From Zygnema cylindricum (taxonomy: Eukaryota; Streptophyta; Zygnematophyceae; Zygnematales; Zygnemataceae), in contig JBBHKE010003463.1 in assembly GCA_037447655.1 (NCBI GenBank), positions 33,263-97,262 on the forward strand: DNA of 64,000 bases, given 5' to 3'. Below the pieces are notes generated by a model that searched no databases, was not told the origin of the DNA, and saw nothing but the letters and a program-made list of their open reading frames with translations. Made by a program: the position numbers and the translations under genes. Shown here in pieces: positions 43,195 through 53,837 of this stretch. Position 1 is the first letter of the stretch. The number at the start of each line of letters is the position of its first letter.

Positions 43195-44484
43195 TAGATT
43201 ATAGATTCAGGTGCCTCTATGCACATGTGTAAGGATAGGCACCTGTTCACTAAGATAAGAAAGATTCCCACCGTAGAGATAGAGTACGGGGGTGGGAGGA
43301 TAGTCACCACTACTCTTGTAGGATCGGTAGATTTGAAAGTGTTAGTAGAAGGAAAGACATCCATAGTAACATTCTCTGATGTATTGTTTATTCCGGAGCT
43401 GAAGAAAAACCTCATCTCTGCATCAGTATTAGATGATAAGGGTTTTTTTACTAGCACTAGGGAAGGAGTCTTTACTGCTAGTTTTAAGGAGGATGTCTAT
43501 GTCATTGTTGAGAAAGGTAGCCATGGGATGTTTAGGTTGGTTTTAAGTAATGAAACGAAGAAACTTTATTATGTTGGTGTTCATGATATTATGATGTGGC
43601 ATAAGAGGCTTGGGCATGTGAATCTAGATAAGTTAAGAGAGATGAAAAAGATGGGAGTGGTGGAAGGGATTAAGTTCAGTGAGAGTGATAATATAAGTGA
43701 TTGTAGTGGATGTGCTCAAGGTAAAACACACAGATTACCCTTTCCTAAAACAACCACCTATAAGGGAGAAAAAATTCTAGATTTAATACACACACATATA
43801 TGGGGACCGGCTAAAACGCCCTCACCGGGGGGGAAGAGATTTATGATGACTATCACTGATGATTGGTCTCGGTATTCTCGGGTGTGTTTTTTGAAAAACA
43901 AGTCAGAAGCTCAGGATTGTTTTAGACAATATAAAGCATGGAGTGAAAAACTCCATGAAACTCCAATCAAGAGAGTAAGGAGTGACAATGGTGGGGAGTA
44001 TACTTCTAACCAGTTTGAGGATTTTCTGAGGGAAGATGGAGTCCAACACCAAAAGACAGTTCCAGAAAACCCGCAACAGAATGGGGTAGCTGAAAGGTTA
44101 AATAGAACACTAAGTGATAGTGCTAGAAGTATGTTGATAGATAAAAAGATAGGAAAAAGGTTTTGGGCAAAAGCAATGAACTGTGCTAATTACCTCAAAA
44201 ATAGAGTTCTTACTTCAGCTATAAAAGATCAAACACCATATGAGAGATGGACAAGCCGGAAACCAGACATATCTCACTTAAAGGTTTTCGGCAGTCAAGT
44301 ATCCAGTCTAGATACAGATCGGTCCAATTGGAAGCTAGATCGTAAAGGAAAACCGGGATACTTATTAGGATATGATGAGGATGTTAAAGGATATAGAGTT
44401 TACGATCTAAAAAGGGAAGATATAATCTTAGTAAAGCATCTAGTAGTTATGGATGAAGGAAAGTCTACGGATCCCTTCAAGTAA
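43195..44484 (+). pseudogene. Protease-integrase of copia E
   Basis: The aspartic protease site IIDSGASMHMC lies at 43198-43230 (DSGA 43204-43215) and is preceded in frame by TAG at 43195, where relatives have Trp. From there the frame is open for more than 420 codons: integrase zinc binding MWHKRLGHVNLDKL..CSGCAQGK, then the DDE core DDWSRYSRVCFL, SDNGGEYTSNQF and AERLNRT, and the copia-typical GAEVFGSQ-like tail (LKVFGSQVSSLD). It ends at 44482-44484. This is the best preserved coding block of the element. Confidence 0.88.
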
Positions 44485-45280
44485 ACACAGTCAGTAAAAA
44501 TCAGATTTGAGTCAGAAAATTTCAATGACTTTGAGCTTCCTAACTATCCAGGTTTTAGCAAAAATGACATTCTTGCAGGTACAAATCAGACCAAAAAGGA
44601 CTCGGCTGTGGAAACTCTAGTGACAACTTTACCCGAAGCGGAAGACGTAGTGGAAATTGATTCGGAATCAGGGGATAGGGGAGAAGCCGAGATTGTTAGA
44701 AAGAATCCACGAGAACCATCTATTCCGGCCTCAGATTTTGAGGGGGGGAAAGAGAAGTAGCAAAAGATTGCAAGAAAAATAAGTTAATAACAAGGTAACA
44801 AAACTATCTCATCAAGATGAACCTCAGACTTATGGAGAGGCGATGACTTGTCCTTAGTAAAGCATCTAGTAGTTATGGATGAAGGAAAGTCTACGGATCC
44901 CTTCAAGTAAACAAAGTCAGTAAAAATCAGATTTGAGTCAGAAAATTTCGATGACTTTGAGCTTCCTAACTATCCAGGTTTTAGCAAAAATGACATTCTT
45001 CCAGGTACAAATCAGACCAAAAAGGACTCGGCTGTGGAAACTCTAGTGACAACTTTACCCGAAGCGGAAGACGTAGTGGAAATTGATTCGGAATCAAGGG
45101 ATAGGGGAGAAGCCGAGATTTTTAGAAAGAATCCACGAGAACCATCTATTCCGGCCTCAGATTTTGAGGGGGGGAAGGAGAAGTAGCAAAAGATTGCAAG
45201 AAAAACAAGTTAATAACAAGGTAACAAAACTATCTCATCAAGATGAACCTCAGACTTATGGAGAGGCGATGACTTGTCCA
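44430..45280 (+). repeat. About 425-bp tandem duplication between integrase and RT in copia E
   Basis: The segment starting AGTAAAGCATCTAGTAGTTATGG at about 44432 is repeated from about 44857. Both copies run through TCAAGTAAACA, GACTCGGCTGTGG and GAGGCGATGACTTGTCC with few differences. The join is clean: CTTGTCC is followed by TTAGTAAAG in copy 1 but by AGAAAGAAACTGG in copy 2. It reads as a recent direct duplication. Confidence 0.85.
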
Positions 45281-45282
45281 GA

Positions 45283-46830
45283 AAGAAACTGGTGGAAGAC
45301 AGCCATCAATGAGGAGATGGCCTTAATTATGGCAGCCGATACTTGGGAGCTGGTGGATTGTCCACCTAACCGAAAAACCAATCGGTTGTAAGTGAGTTTT
45401 CAAATTAAAACTGAACCGAGATAACACAATCGAGCGCTACAAGGCCAGATTAGTGGCAAAGGGATTTACACAAAAGGAGGGAATTGACTACGGGGAAACC
45501 TTTGCCTCGGTCGTCATATTTCCCTCCGTCCGCATACTTCTCAGTCTCGCAGCAGCGGAAGACATGGAAGTGCACCAGATGGACATCAAGACAACCTTTT
45601 TGCATGGAGAATTGGACGAGGAGATCTTCATGCGATAACCCAAAGGGTTTGTGGAGGAAGGAGAGGAGAGTAAGGTATGCCAGCTGATTAAATCTCTTTA
45701 TGGTTTGAAAGAGGCGCCTCGACAATGGAATAAGAAGCTTGATGAGTTTCTTATCGGTCTGGGATATATCCGGATCAGCTCAGATCACTCAATCTATGTT
45801 TTCGAAGATGAGGAAGGTTATATATTTATTGCAATTTATGTTGATGATTTGCTTGTTTTAATTAAATCAATGGAAAAAATTAATAAACTGAAAACCGATC
45901 TTAAGGGGAGATTTGAAATAAAGGATATGGGGGAAGCAAAATATATTTTGGGAATTCAAGTAGAGAGAGACTGAAAAAGAAATATTATAAGATTGACTCA
46001 AAATGAAGCAATAGGGAACATGCTTGAAAAAATTCAGATGGATAAAGCTAATAGTTGTACAACTCCAATGGAGTTGAAGAAGGGAAGTGAGGGGAGTGAG
46101 GAAGAAGGAGTCATAGTCTTAGACGAGGAATTATCTCCTGATGAACAGAAGTTCATGCAGACTATTCCTTACAGGCAAGTAGTGGGAAGTCTAATCTATT
46201 TTATGAATTGTACCCGGCCGGATTTAGCTGCAGCTGTAGGAGTGCTGAGTAGAAGTCTAAATGCTCCCACTAAGAAGGATTGGGAGGCAGCTAAGAGAGT
46301 CCTTAGATATTTGGTAGGAACTAGGGATCTATGGTTGCATTTGGGTGGGGAGAATACTGACATCACTACTTGGAGTGATGCCAGTTATGGTGATGCTCCG
46401 ATGAGGAGATGCACTTCTGGATATGTATTATATGTGGGTGATGGGGCTTGCTGTTGGAGTAGCAAACAGCAAAAAGTTATTGCTCAGTCCACCATGGAGG
46501 CAGAGTATATGGCCTCTTACTCTGCTGTAAAAGAATTGATGTGGGTCAAGTCTTTGCTTGGTGAGCTTGGTCACCTTAAGAGTGGTGTGCAAATTTCTTT
46601 TTGTGATAATCAGGCAGCAATCGCTATTTCTGCCAATCCTAAACATCATTTTAAAGCCAAACGCATGGACATTAGACTCAGCTTTGTTAAAAGAAAGTAG
46701 AAAACAAAATAATGAGTATAGAGTACCGACCAGTTACTGAGATGGTAGCAGATATGATGACCAAACCTGTGCCTTCCTCTAAGCTAATTTTCTGCAAGGA
46801 GAAGTGTGGTCTGAAATTAAAGATTGACTA
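45283..46830 (+). pseudogene. Reverse transcriptase and RNase H of copia E
   Basis: RT: TWELVDCPPNRKTN (frameshift after it), VAKGFTQKEGIDYGETFA, MDIKTTFLHGELDEEIFM, stop at 45636, SLYGLKEAPRQWNKKLDE, catalytic YVDDLLVL (45840-45865), then a TGA at 45972. RNase H from 45993: DASYGDAPMRRCTSGY, EAEYMASYSAVKE, SFCDNQAAIAISANPKHHF. The tail DMMTKPVPSSKL is in a shifted frame. Four to five lesions in all. Confidence 0.88.
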
Positions 46831-46831
46831 G

Positions 46832-46844
46832 AAAATAAGGGGAG
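46832..46844 (+). other. Polypurine tract of copia E
   Basis: AAAATAAGGGGAG immediately upstream of the 3' LTR; the usual site of plus-strand DNA priming. Confidence 0.8.
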
Positions 46845-47905
46845 TGTAGAAATTAATGGTCCGTTTAAAGTATTTCCTAGGTCTAAATAGAAATATAGAA
46901 ATAAGCCGAGGCAGTCTACCTCTAACTTCTCTCCCCAACTCTCAAACTTGTCGCAGTCACTGAGAAATTGGAGAGGAAGCTAGAGCCATGGCTACCTAGG
47001 CTATCCAGAGGTTTACAGGAAATATATATTAGTTTATTTAGCGTTAGGGGTTTATTTACTAAAAAGATATGTGCCGGCCACAGGATTTGATCCTGGTACC
47101 TGCCGGCCGGTAACTAGCCGGTAGCCTTAGCCGTTAAGTCTTTAACTAGTGTTACGTACGATATGGTTTAATATTTACTTAAACATTACCAAGTAGGATA
47201 ATTCATTTAAGTGTAATTGTTTACGGGATACATAGATCAAGTAATGTAAAAGTACGGATTACGGTACGGATAAGAAACCAATACCGCGCATTTATTTCTT
47301 TAGCGAAACGAATACCGCGCATGTATTTATTACGGCTACGATTAAATGTGAATTTAATCGGACGGCCGAAATTAACGCCGAGATCGCGGAAGAGGATTTC
47401 GGCGGTTTTTGGTCATCGCCACATCGGATGACACGTGGCGGAATGACATTGGATCGCGGCATCTCCGAGGATTAAGGGAGCGAATCCGGATATACCACGT
47501 GTCGACATTTAGGCCGTGTCGTACAGTGTCCGTACAGAAAATTACCCAGAAAGCTGTACTTTTGTGTAGAGAGGTGTAATCTGTTTGGCTGCGTACATCA
47601 GTAGATAGAGTCTGTGAGAGAGATATGACTTAGAAAAATAAGGAGACAGGATCCTCTCTCCCAGAGAGCTTCTGTATAAAAGGTCAACTTTGACCCTCCA
47701 TAACTTACTGCTCAGGGGAGCAAATTCAGAGATTCTTTTTGCTATCGACTCACGGGAGTCTTGCCTTTACAGGGGTGAAGGTGGTCAGAGTTATTGTTTG
47801 CCAGGGTGGCAGTTGTTCTTGATCAAACACATATGTGACAAAGTTATCCTAGAGGCTTCTTGGAAGCTGTCCACTCTGAGGACTTATGGAGGTCTCAGTG
47901 TTGCA
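46845..47905 (+). repeat. 3' LTR of copia E
   Basis: TGTAGAAATTAATGG..GTGTTGCA, 1061 bp, followed by the GGGAG duplication. The B-box on the minus strand is at 47083-47093 (GGATCAAATCC). Confidence 0.93.
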
Positions 47906-47910
47906 GGGAG

Positions 47911-49437
47911 ATCCATGGGAATGTCGACGGACTTAGCTTGAATCTTGATCCCTCCACCATGGATTCTACCGGGGCTCGGCATGATGACGACCCAGAGATC
48001 ATCTTTGGAATCATTCGAGCCTCCTCCGTTTTAATCTGGCTTCCCCAATCTGGGGGGGAACCGTCAACTTTTTCTGCCGTTTTGGTGGGGCAGGTGCCCA
48101 TAGGGGTCGAACGGAAGGACATCTGGAACGACCCCGATGCTCTCCAATCTATCCAGTAGGGGTCACCCCTTCCCACTTCACTGGAGTTTCGTTATTCGGG
48201 TACAAACCCAGACGGCTGTGTATGATTAGGACAAAGGCGTTCTCTTTCGGAAATGGTCAGACGGTACGAGGAAAGTGGTTTCTCCCCCCTCTGACCGAGA
48301 AACTCTGATTTCTAATCTCTATTGGCAATGTGGACACTTCAGGCAAAAGCGGACCACTTCCCTTGTTATGGGCTCTTATTGGTGGCATGGGTTGCGGACC
48401 CAAGTCAAACGAATTGTTCAAACTTGCTCCTCATGCGATCGCGTAAAGGTAACTTTTGACAAGAACGGCGGGACTGAGCTTCATTCGCTGCCTATCCGAG
48501 GGATGTTTTATCTGTGGTCGTTGGATCTTTGGGACCCCTTCCGACCAGGAGGCGGGGGAACCGCTTTGTGCTGGTCATGATAGAAATTTTTTCTAAGTGG
48601 ATCGAGTTGGTGGTTTTGCCCAGGAAGGAGTCCAAGGCAATTGTAAATGCCTTTTTGCAAAGGGTGCTGGCCCAATTCGGAGCGCCTGCGGAAGTTCTGA
48701 CCGACCAAGGCTCCGAATTTGCCGGAGAATTTCCCAACCTCTTGGAAAAATGCTTTGTCGACCATCGGCTGACCAGCCGAGACCACCCTCAAGCGGACGG
48801 TTTAGCTGAAAGGTGCGTATAGACAGTGAAGCGGTCACCACGAAAATATGCCGTGGAGGAAGATTAGGGGGGGTGGGACAAAAAAGTGCCTTGGATTACT
48901 ATGGGTTACAAATTTAGCAGGTAGGCTTCTCTCCACTCCTATAGCTCTTATTTCATTCTATTTCGACGACATCCCATCTTGCCCAAAGCTGCATCCGCCT
49001 AAGCGGTGGTCCTACCGGAGATGGATGACAAGGGGATTGTCGAAAAACTGATCGCCGACAGGGCCAAGGTATTCCACCGAGAGATGCCTCTCGCCATGGG
49101 CAATTTGCAGGCAGCTCAACACCGAGATCAATTGTGGTATTCTCAGCGCCGTAGTGGGAATTATCTGCCCCGGCACCGACGATTTATGCCGGGAGACTTT
49201 GTATATCGAATGCAACAGAAGAAGGACACGCTGGATATTTTTGCCGGGAGAGTAATATTGAAAGTGGTCGAGGTGTCCAACAAAGGGGTTCTTACATTGG
49301 AGGGGAAAGATGGTCGACGAATTAAAGAGAATCAGATCAATGTGGCCCCCTGCCATCTTCGGGGATTGGAAGACGAACCAACTTTCCACTTAACTTACTG
49401 TGCCGATCCTCCCTCTTGTTCATCAGCTTGCAATTAG
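47911..49437 (+). pseudogene. Integrase of gypsy D (after the copia E insertion)
   Basis: The coding sequence resumes with GNVDGLS (end of RNase H linker). A zinc-binding region is seen as GHFRQKRTTSL, YWWHGLRTQVKRIVQ and CSSCDRVK. The catalytic core shows WSLDLWDPF, then after a frameshift near 48540 VLVMIEIFSKWIEL, LTDQGSEFAGEF and ADGLAERCV (D, D and E positions). A stop follows at 48820. The carboxy part KVVEVSNKGVLTLEGKDGRRIKE is at 49250-49330. No chromodomain is visible. Confidence 0.82.
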
Positions 49438-49613
49438 TCTTCCCAGCTACACCACCTATTGGTCTGCAATCAGTGTGGTCAGTGTTGGCATTCAGCCTGT
49501 CTCCCCTCCTCTTGGGAGCCACACCCTATACCCTCTAGCATCTGGTTTTGTGGGAACTGCGAATAGAGCGGGTAATTGTTTTCATATCTTAGTCAGGGTT
49601 GACTAAGAGGGGG

Positions 49614-51165
49614 TGAAATTGGGATAACAGCCCGATTACCGAGACCCTAATACCTTCCCTGCGCCAGGGGGGGGGAGGAAGGAGGAGGGGATAACTTTCG
49701 CCTTCCCCTTGCCCTCATCCTTATTCCCTGCGCATGCATCTCTCCTATTTTGCATACATATCTATGAGAGGGATGTGGGCAGTAGTGGGTATGATCATCA
49801 TTTTGGGAAGCATTCGCATTCGGAGTTTATTTGCAGGACTCCAATGTCGACGAATCTGTGCTTCGGGCCCTTCCCTCATGTTCATCATGCAGGCCCGACA
49901 GCTGTCAAGCTCAGGTGCTTTTCAGGCATACCTTTATATCACCAAGGATTTCCGGGCCCTTTTTACTCTGTACAGTGTTCAGAGTATGGAGGAGTGAGTG
50001 CACCAAGCCGTACGAGATCGTGGTATTTCCTAAACTGAGCGGATCGCACTTTATTTGGCACGAAACAGAGGCCGGACGACAAGGTTCTACCGTCTCTAAG
50101 ATTGCAATTCCGTTACAAAGAACCATTTGCCACCAGCCCCCGTGGGGGGTACATTGTGGATTGCCACGTAACTTTCCGGATTTGCATTTAGATTATGCTA
50201 GTAGGCGTCAGTAGGAATTTAGTTCAGCCTCAGCCGACTTTTTGTCCATTAATTACGTTAGGTCAAAGTCTGGCAAGTTAGTGTCATTTTCAGGATTTTG
50301 TCTTATAATTGTGGACCGAATAATTACTTCTGGCCGCGGATCTAGCTGCAGTCTGGAGCAGAACTTTTTGCCCTAAGTGTAGAACGGATTAATTTGTCTT
50401 GTGTCAGTTTAATTACACTTGCTTGCCGCTCATTGGTTAATAGCGTAGCTTTGACTTTCGGACTTGCAATTTGACAAACTTTGATGTATAAGGCACTTAG
50501 GGTCGAAGGAGACAGGTTGCTTTTTAGTACTGTCTCTTGTGAAAACCCTAAAAAATGCCAACAAACCTTCTTTTGGAGAATCTTTGTGTTGTTTCCGACT
50601 TTATTGCCATCTTGGTTTTGGATCTGTCTTGTGTGGGAATCACAGTCCGGGCGCGTAGTTGGCACTATCTTCCTTTTTGGGTGATTTTGGATTTTTTGCT
50701 GTTTGGAACCGAGAAGAGTCTTGTCGGTTCCGAGCTGCGAACACCGAAGGTTGCGGGAGTACCATACCTTTTGACGATACTCTCAGGAGAGGGTTCTCCT
50801 TTCTCTAATTGTCATCGTTGATTGCCGGGGTATGTTAAACTTGCTTCGCTACATTTCATATTTCATACCTTTTATTCTCTTTTCTGGGGCAAGGTGATAT
50901 TGTTAAATCTGGAAAGCCAATCCTATTTATTTATATATATCTACGTGATAGTGCATTTGTGTCTTCATCTGGAGTTCTCTTTGCTTTGGAGTTACTGTTC
51001 CGGAGTGAACTGAAACCCCCTTTGATCAGGACAGTGGGTTTTGAGGGAACAAGTGCATTCGGGGTTTATTTGCAGGACTCCAATGCCAACGAATCCGTGC
51101 TTCAGGCCCTTCCCTCACGTTCATCAGGCACGCTCAACAGCGAGTTTACGGGGAAAGTACAATAA
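49614..51165 (+). repeat. Probable 3' LTR / terminal region of gypsy D
   Basis: A purine tract AAGAGGGGG precedes TGAAATTGGGATAAC at 49614, as expected for an LTR start. Much of the following sequence matches the minus-strand gypsy fragment (30100-31080). A direct repeat of about 100 bases lies at 49806-49912 and 51050-51155 (GGACTCCAATG..AACGAATC). The right boundary and any target duplication could not be fixed. Open frames here have no recognised product. Confidence 0.5.
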
Positions 51166-52589
51166 TTTGTGTAAAATGTACGGTTTTTTTACGAAAATGT
51201 ACGGAATTCGAGGAAAAGATACGTCGTAGTTATTAATACTTTGTATTCAGTGAACTGAACAGAAATATCACGTAACTTGTACGTCTTTTCATTGAAAATG
51301 TACGGACATTTTCGAAAAGAGACGTTGAAACGTCATACTATTTTCGCGTGATAAGTTTAAAAATTGTACGGGCGTCTTCTTCAATTTTTTTGGAAAGAAG
51401 CCGCCATGAAATATTGAAAACGAAACCGCAAGGAAGCCACCTCCCCGTCAGAGAAAGCGGCCATGGCTGCCTATGAGATGGGCTCAAACTCACGGAATTT
51501 GATAAAAATGTGCCCTTGCGGACGTTTGCACCAGGGTGAGACAGAGTATTAGCGTAGCCTAATTAACACTTTCGCTACCAGTTGATGAAGGAATTCCGAT
51601 GCTCACATGGAGTGTCATTCTTATATAAACATTTATAATACTTTAGCGCTCATTAAACAGAAACCCCACAAACTGCGCTATATGTAAAAAAAAATTGTTT
51701 TAATTGTACGGAATTGTACGGATGAAAATTCATTAACGATTTTTTACGATTTGTTCAAAAGGTTCAATGCGTTCGTTACTTATAATTCGTCGCGATTGGT
51801 ACATTCGCACTAATCGTCGTGAACAACTATGGTTTTGTGCATAGTTGTTCAAATGGCGCGATTTTTTCTTTTTTCCCGAATAAAACGTATAATTCGTGAC
51901 TTTTGAATAAATCGGAAAAAAACGGGATGTACTTTCTGTCCGGTAAACTGAACGGAGAATTTACGGAAACTGTACGGTAAGTACAGTAACTGTATGGTTT
52001 TGTACCCAAAAAGTACAGAATTTGACAAAAAGATACGTTGCACTTCGTAGTACTTTTTGTCCGGTAAACTGAACAGAAATTTAACGGGAAACGTACGGAA
52101 TTGTACCAACATTGTACGGACTATGACGAAAAAAGATGGGAACTGTACGGAAAATGTACAAACTGCAGGATATGTAAAATTTATTTTTGTTTACATGTAC
52201 GGAATAGTACGGACGAAAATTCATTAACGGTTTTTAAGATTTTTTCAAAAGGTTCAATGCGTTTGTTACGTATAATTCGTTGCGATTAAATCGTTCGCAC
52301 TAAACGCCGTGAACAACTATGGTTTTGTGCCAAGTTTTGTGCGCCTACCAAAGGCCTACCATAAAAACGCCTACTTTTGAACTACGCTTCGAATCCTTCT
52401 GGGGCAGATTTGTACGGATTTCGTCGAAGCAACAAAGATATTTGATTCGAAATGTCGAAATGGCATGACAGAGTTGTCTTGTACCAGATATTTATGTTGT
52501 AGTCATTAGTCAAAGGTAGAATCTGTACGGACGAGTGCGTCTGAAATTGTTTTTGTCAGCTACATTGTACTGTAGCTGTCACCAGACAA
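51166..52589. repeat. GTAC-rich intergenic repeats, including a diverged direct duplication
   Basis: No gene seen. A segment of about 150 bases at 51690-51840 (AAATTCATTAACG, TTCAAAAGGTTCAATGCG, CGTGAACAACTATGGTTTTG) recurs at 52180-52330, about 485 bases later. A short segment with GTAAACTGAACxGAxATTTA occurs near 51945 and 52065. The first copy ends in a perfect hairpin-like sequence GAACAACTATGGTTTTGTGC..CATAGTTGTTC (51822-51851). A hAT-like MITE end lies at 52325-52385. Confidence 0.55.
52325..52385. mobile_element. Terminal fragment of the hAT-like MITE
   Basis: TTTTGTGCGCCTACCAAAGG followed by CCATAAAAACGCCTACTTTTGAACTA matches the complement of the left end of copy 1 (8536-8600). Only this end is present. 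Confidence 0.65.
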
Positions 52590-52664
52590 GTGCCTATCAG
52601 TGGAAAGATGAGGTTGTTCACAGGATAGTGCCTATCAGTGGAAAGATGAGGTTGTTCACAGGAT
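52590..52664 (+). repeat. Two perfect 38-bp tandem copies
   Basis: GTGCCTATCAGTGGAAAGAT.. followed by GAGGTTGTTCACAGGAT occurs at 52590 and again at 52628, identical apart from the last base. It makes a recent slippage duplication. Confidence 0.9.
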
Positions 52665-52811
52665 TTTGTACTTTCTGGTACCATGGGTTTTTTTTTTTTT
52701 TTTTTTTTTTTATAAGCATTCTAAAAGATCCGGTCAAGAGCATTGACCGTTGGATTATTATGTATGGGTCCCAATCCGCGACCATCCGGCTCCCCACTTC
52801 CGGGAGGTCGT

Positions 52812-53024
52812 TACACCGCGTACCGCTATGAGTGTTAGTACTTTTTCCGCCGCTTAAAACATCTTTACCCCGTACACCCTTGTCCGATTTTCAATTTGAG
52901 ACCGCCAATCGTAAGCTGTGAATTTTAACTTTCAACCGCAACTTTCGATCTACAATTCGACATGTGTGTACGGAGAAAAAACGGTTTAAACGACGAAAAA
53001 AACATTATCCCTATTAGCGATTCA
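52812..53024. mobile_element. MITE of the TACACCGTG family (copy 2)
   Basis: The left end TACACCGCGTACCGCTATGAGTGTTAG and right end CCCTATTAGCGATTCAC are diverged inverted termini. The interior CGTACACCCTTGTCCGATTTTCAA and GACCGCCAATCG matches copies 3 and 4. It lies next to copy 1 in opposite orientation. Confidence 0.55.
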
Positions 53025-53029
53025 CTTTT

Positions 53030-53260
53030 TACAGTACACCGTGAATCGCTATTAGTGTCAATGTTTTTTTCGTTTCCTAAACCAAATTTTCTCCTTACAC
53101 CCATGTCGGATTGTGGATCTAATGGTCGCGATTGAAAGGTAGAGTTCTCAGCTTCCGATTGGCGATCTCAAATTTGAAGCCGGACAAGTGTGTACGGAGA
53201 AAAGATGCTTTATGTGGCGAAAAAATTACTAACACTAATAGCGATACACGGTGTACTGTA
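53030..53260. mobile_element. MITE of the TACACCGTG family (copy 1, best preserved)
   Basis: Termini TACAGTACACCGTGAATCGC and the complement of TACAGTACACCGTGTATCGC are inverted over about 29 bases with one mismatch. About 231 bp, non-coding. It carries GGATTGTGGATCTAATGGTC and GTGTGTACGGAGAAAAGATG blocks. Its right end overlaps the left end of the next element. Confidence 0.75.
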
Positions 53261-53803
53261 CACCGCCAATCGTTATTAGCGTGTAAGTTTTTTTAGCGTA
53301 TAAAAATAATTACCGTGGTGTACGCAATTTAAGAATTTGAAAATTTTGGAAAAAATCATACATTCTAATTGTTTGGTTATGGTAATTTGGATCATTGAAT
53401 AAAAAAATGTCGGTCACAAACATGCTTACACTAATATAGGTCTTCGTACAAAATCAGACAAATCGTACGCAAATCGTACATTCACACGGTCGAAACGTGG
53501 CTGTCGGACGAATATGTGCGAGCGGGATTTTTTACGACCTGGTTTTTTTTCCTTTTTAGAACGCACATTCTCATGCGTCCGTGGTTACTAAAACTAATTT
53601 ATTGTACTTTTTAACTTAAAAAGGTACATTTATGTACGGTCTGACACTGTCCGTACACCACTCTATTTAAGAGACAACGTACTGAAAATAACCCTAAATA
53701 GAATAAAGAAAAAAATAGAATGAACTACACTAATGGAGAATAAAAAAAAAAGCGGGACGGAATTAGCGTACACAACGCTAATAACGATTGGCGGTGTACT
53801 GTA
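53256..53803. mobile_element. MITE of the TACACCGCC/CGTTATTAG family (copy N1)
   Basis: The left end TGTACACCGCCAATCGTTATTAGCGTGT and right end ACACAACGCTAATAACGATTGGCGGTGTA are inverted complements over more than 25 bases. About 548 bp. It contains the GAACGCACATTCTCATGCG and TTATGTACGGTCTGACACTG blocks of N2. The adjacent host-gene copy begins just after it. Confidence 0.75.
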
Positions 53804-53837
53804 GTTCATGTCATCATACGATACCACCAAAAATTTG

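Larger units (their letters stand above)
41008..47905 (+). mobile_element. Ty1/copia retrotransposon E, full length, inserted in gypsy D
   Basis: LTRs of 1060 and 1061 bp are nearly identical, and a perfect 5-bp duplication GGGAG flanks the element (41003-41007 and 47906-47910). Primer site, gag, protease, integrase, RT, RNase H and purine tract are all present in copia order. Several stops and frameshifts in gag, at the protease start and in RT make it non-autonomous. It inserted after gypsy D and is the youngest large insertion here. Confidence 0.95.
33510..51165 (+). mobile_element. Ty3/gypsy element D carrying a cytosine DNA methyltransferase, interrupted by copia E
   Basis: Order: gag with zinc knuckle, DNMT copy 1, RT copy 1, DNMT copy 2, RT copy 2, RNase H, [copia E 41008-47905], integrase, LTR-like DNA. 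RT-RNase H before integrase defines Ty3/gypsy. The 5' LTR is absent. The repeated DNMT-RT unit shows this is a recombinant or a merger of two related elements. No aspartic protease site (D-T/S-G) is visible between gag and RT. All segments carry stops or frameshifts, so the copy is inactive. Confidence 0.85.

Noticed and set aside
49734-50214. Open frames of 87-127 aa after the gypsy integrase
   Set aside because: They lie in LTR-like DNA matching the minus-strand gypsy fragment and show no domain; probably chance frames.
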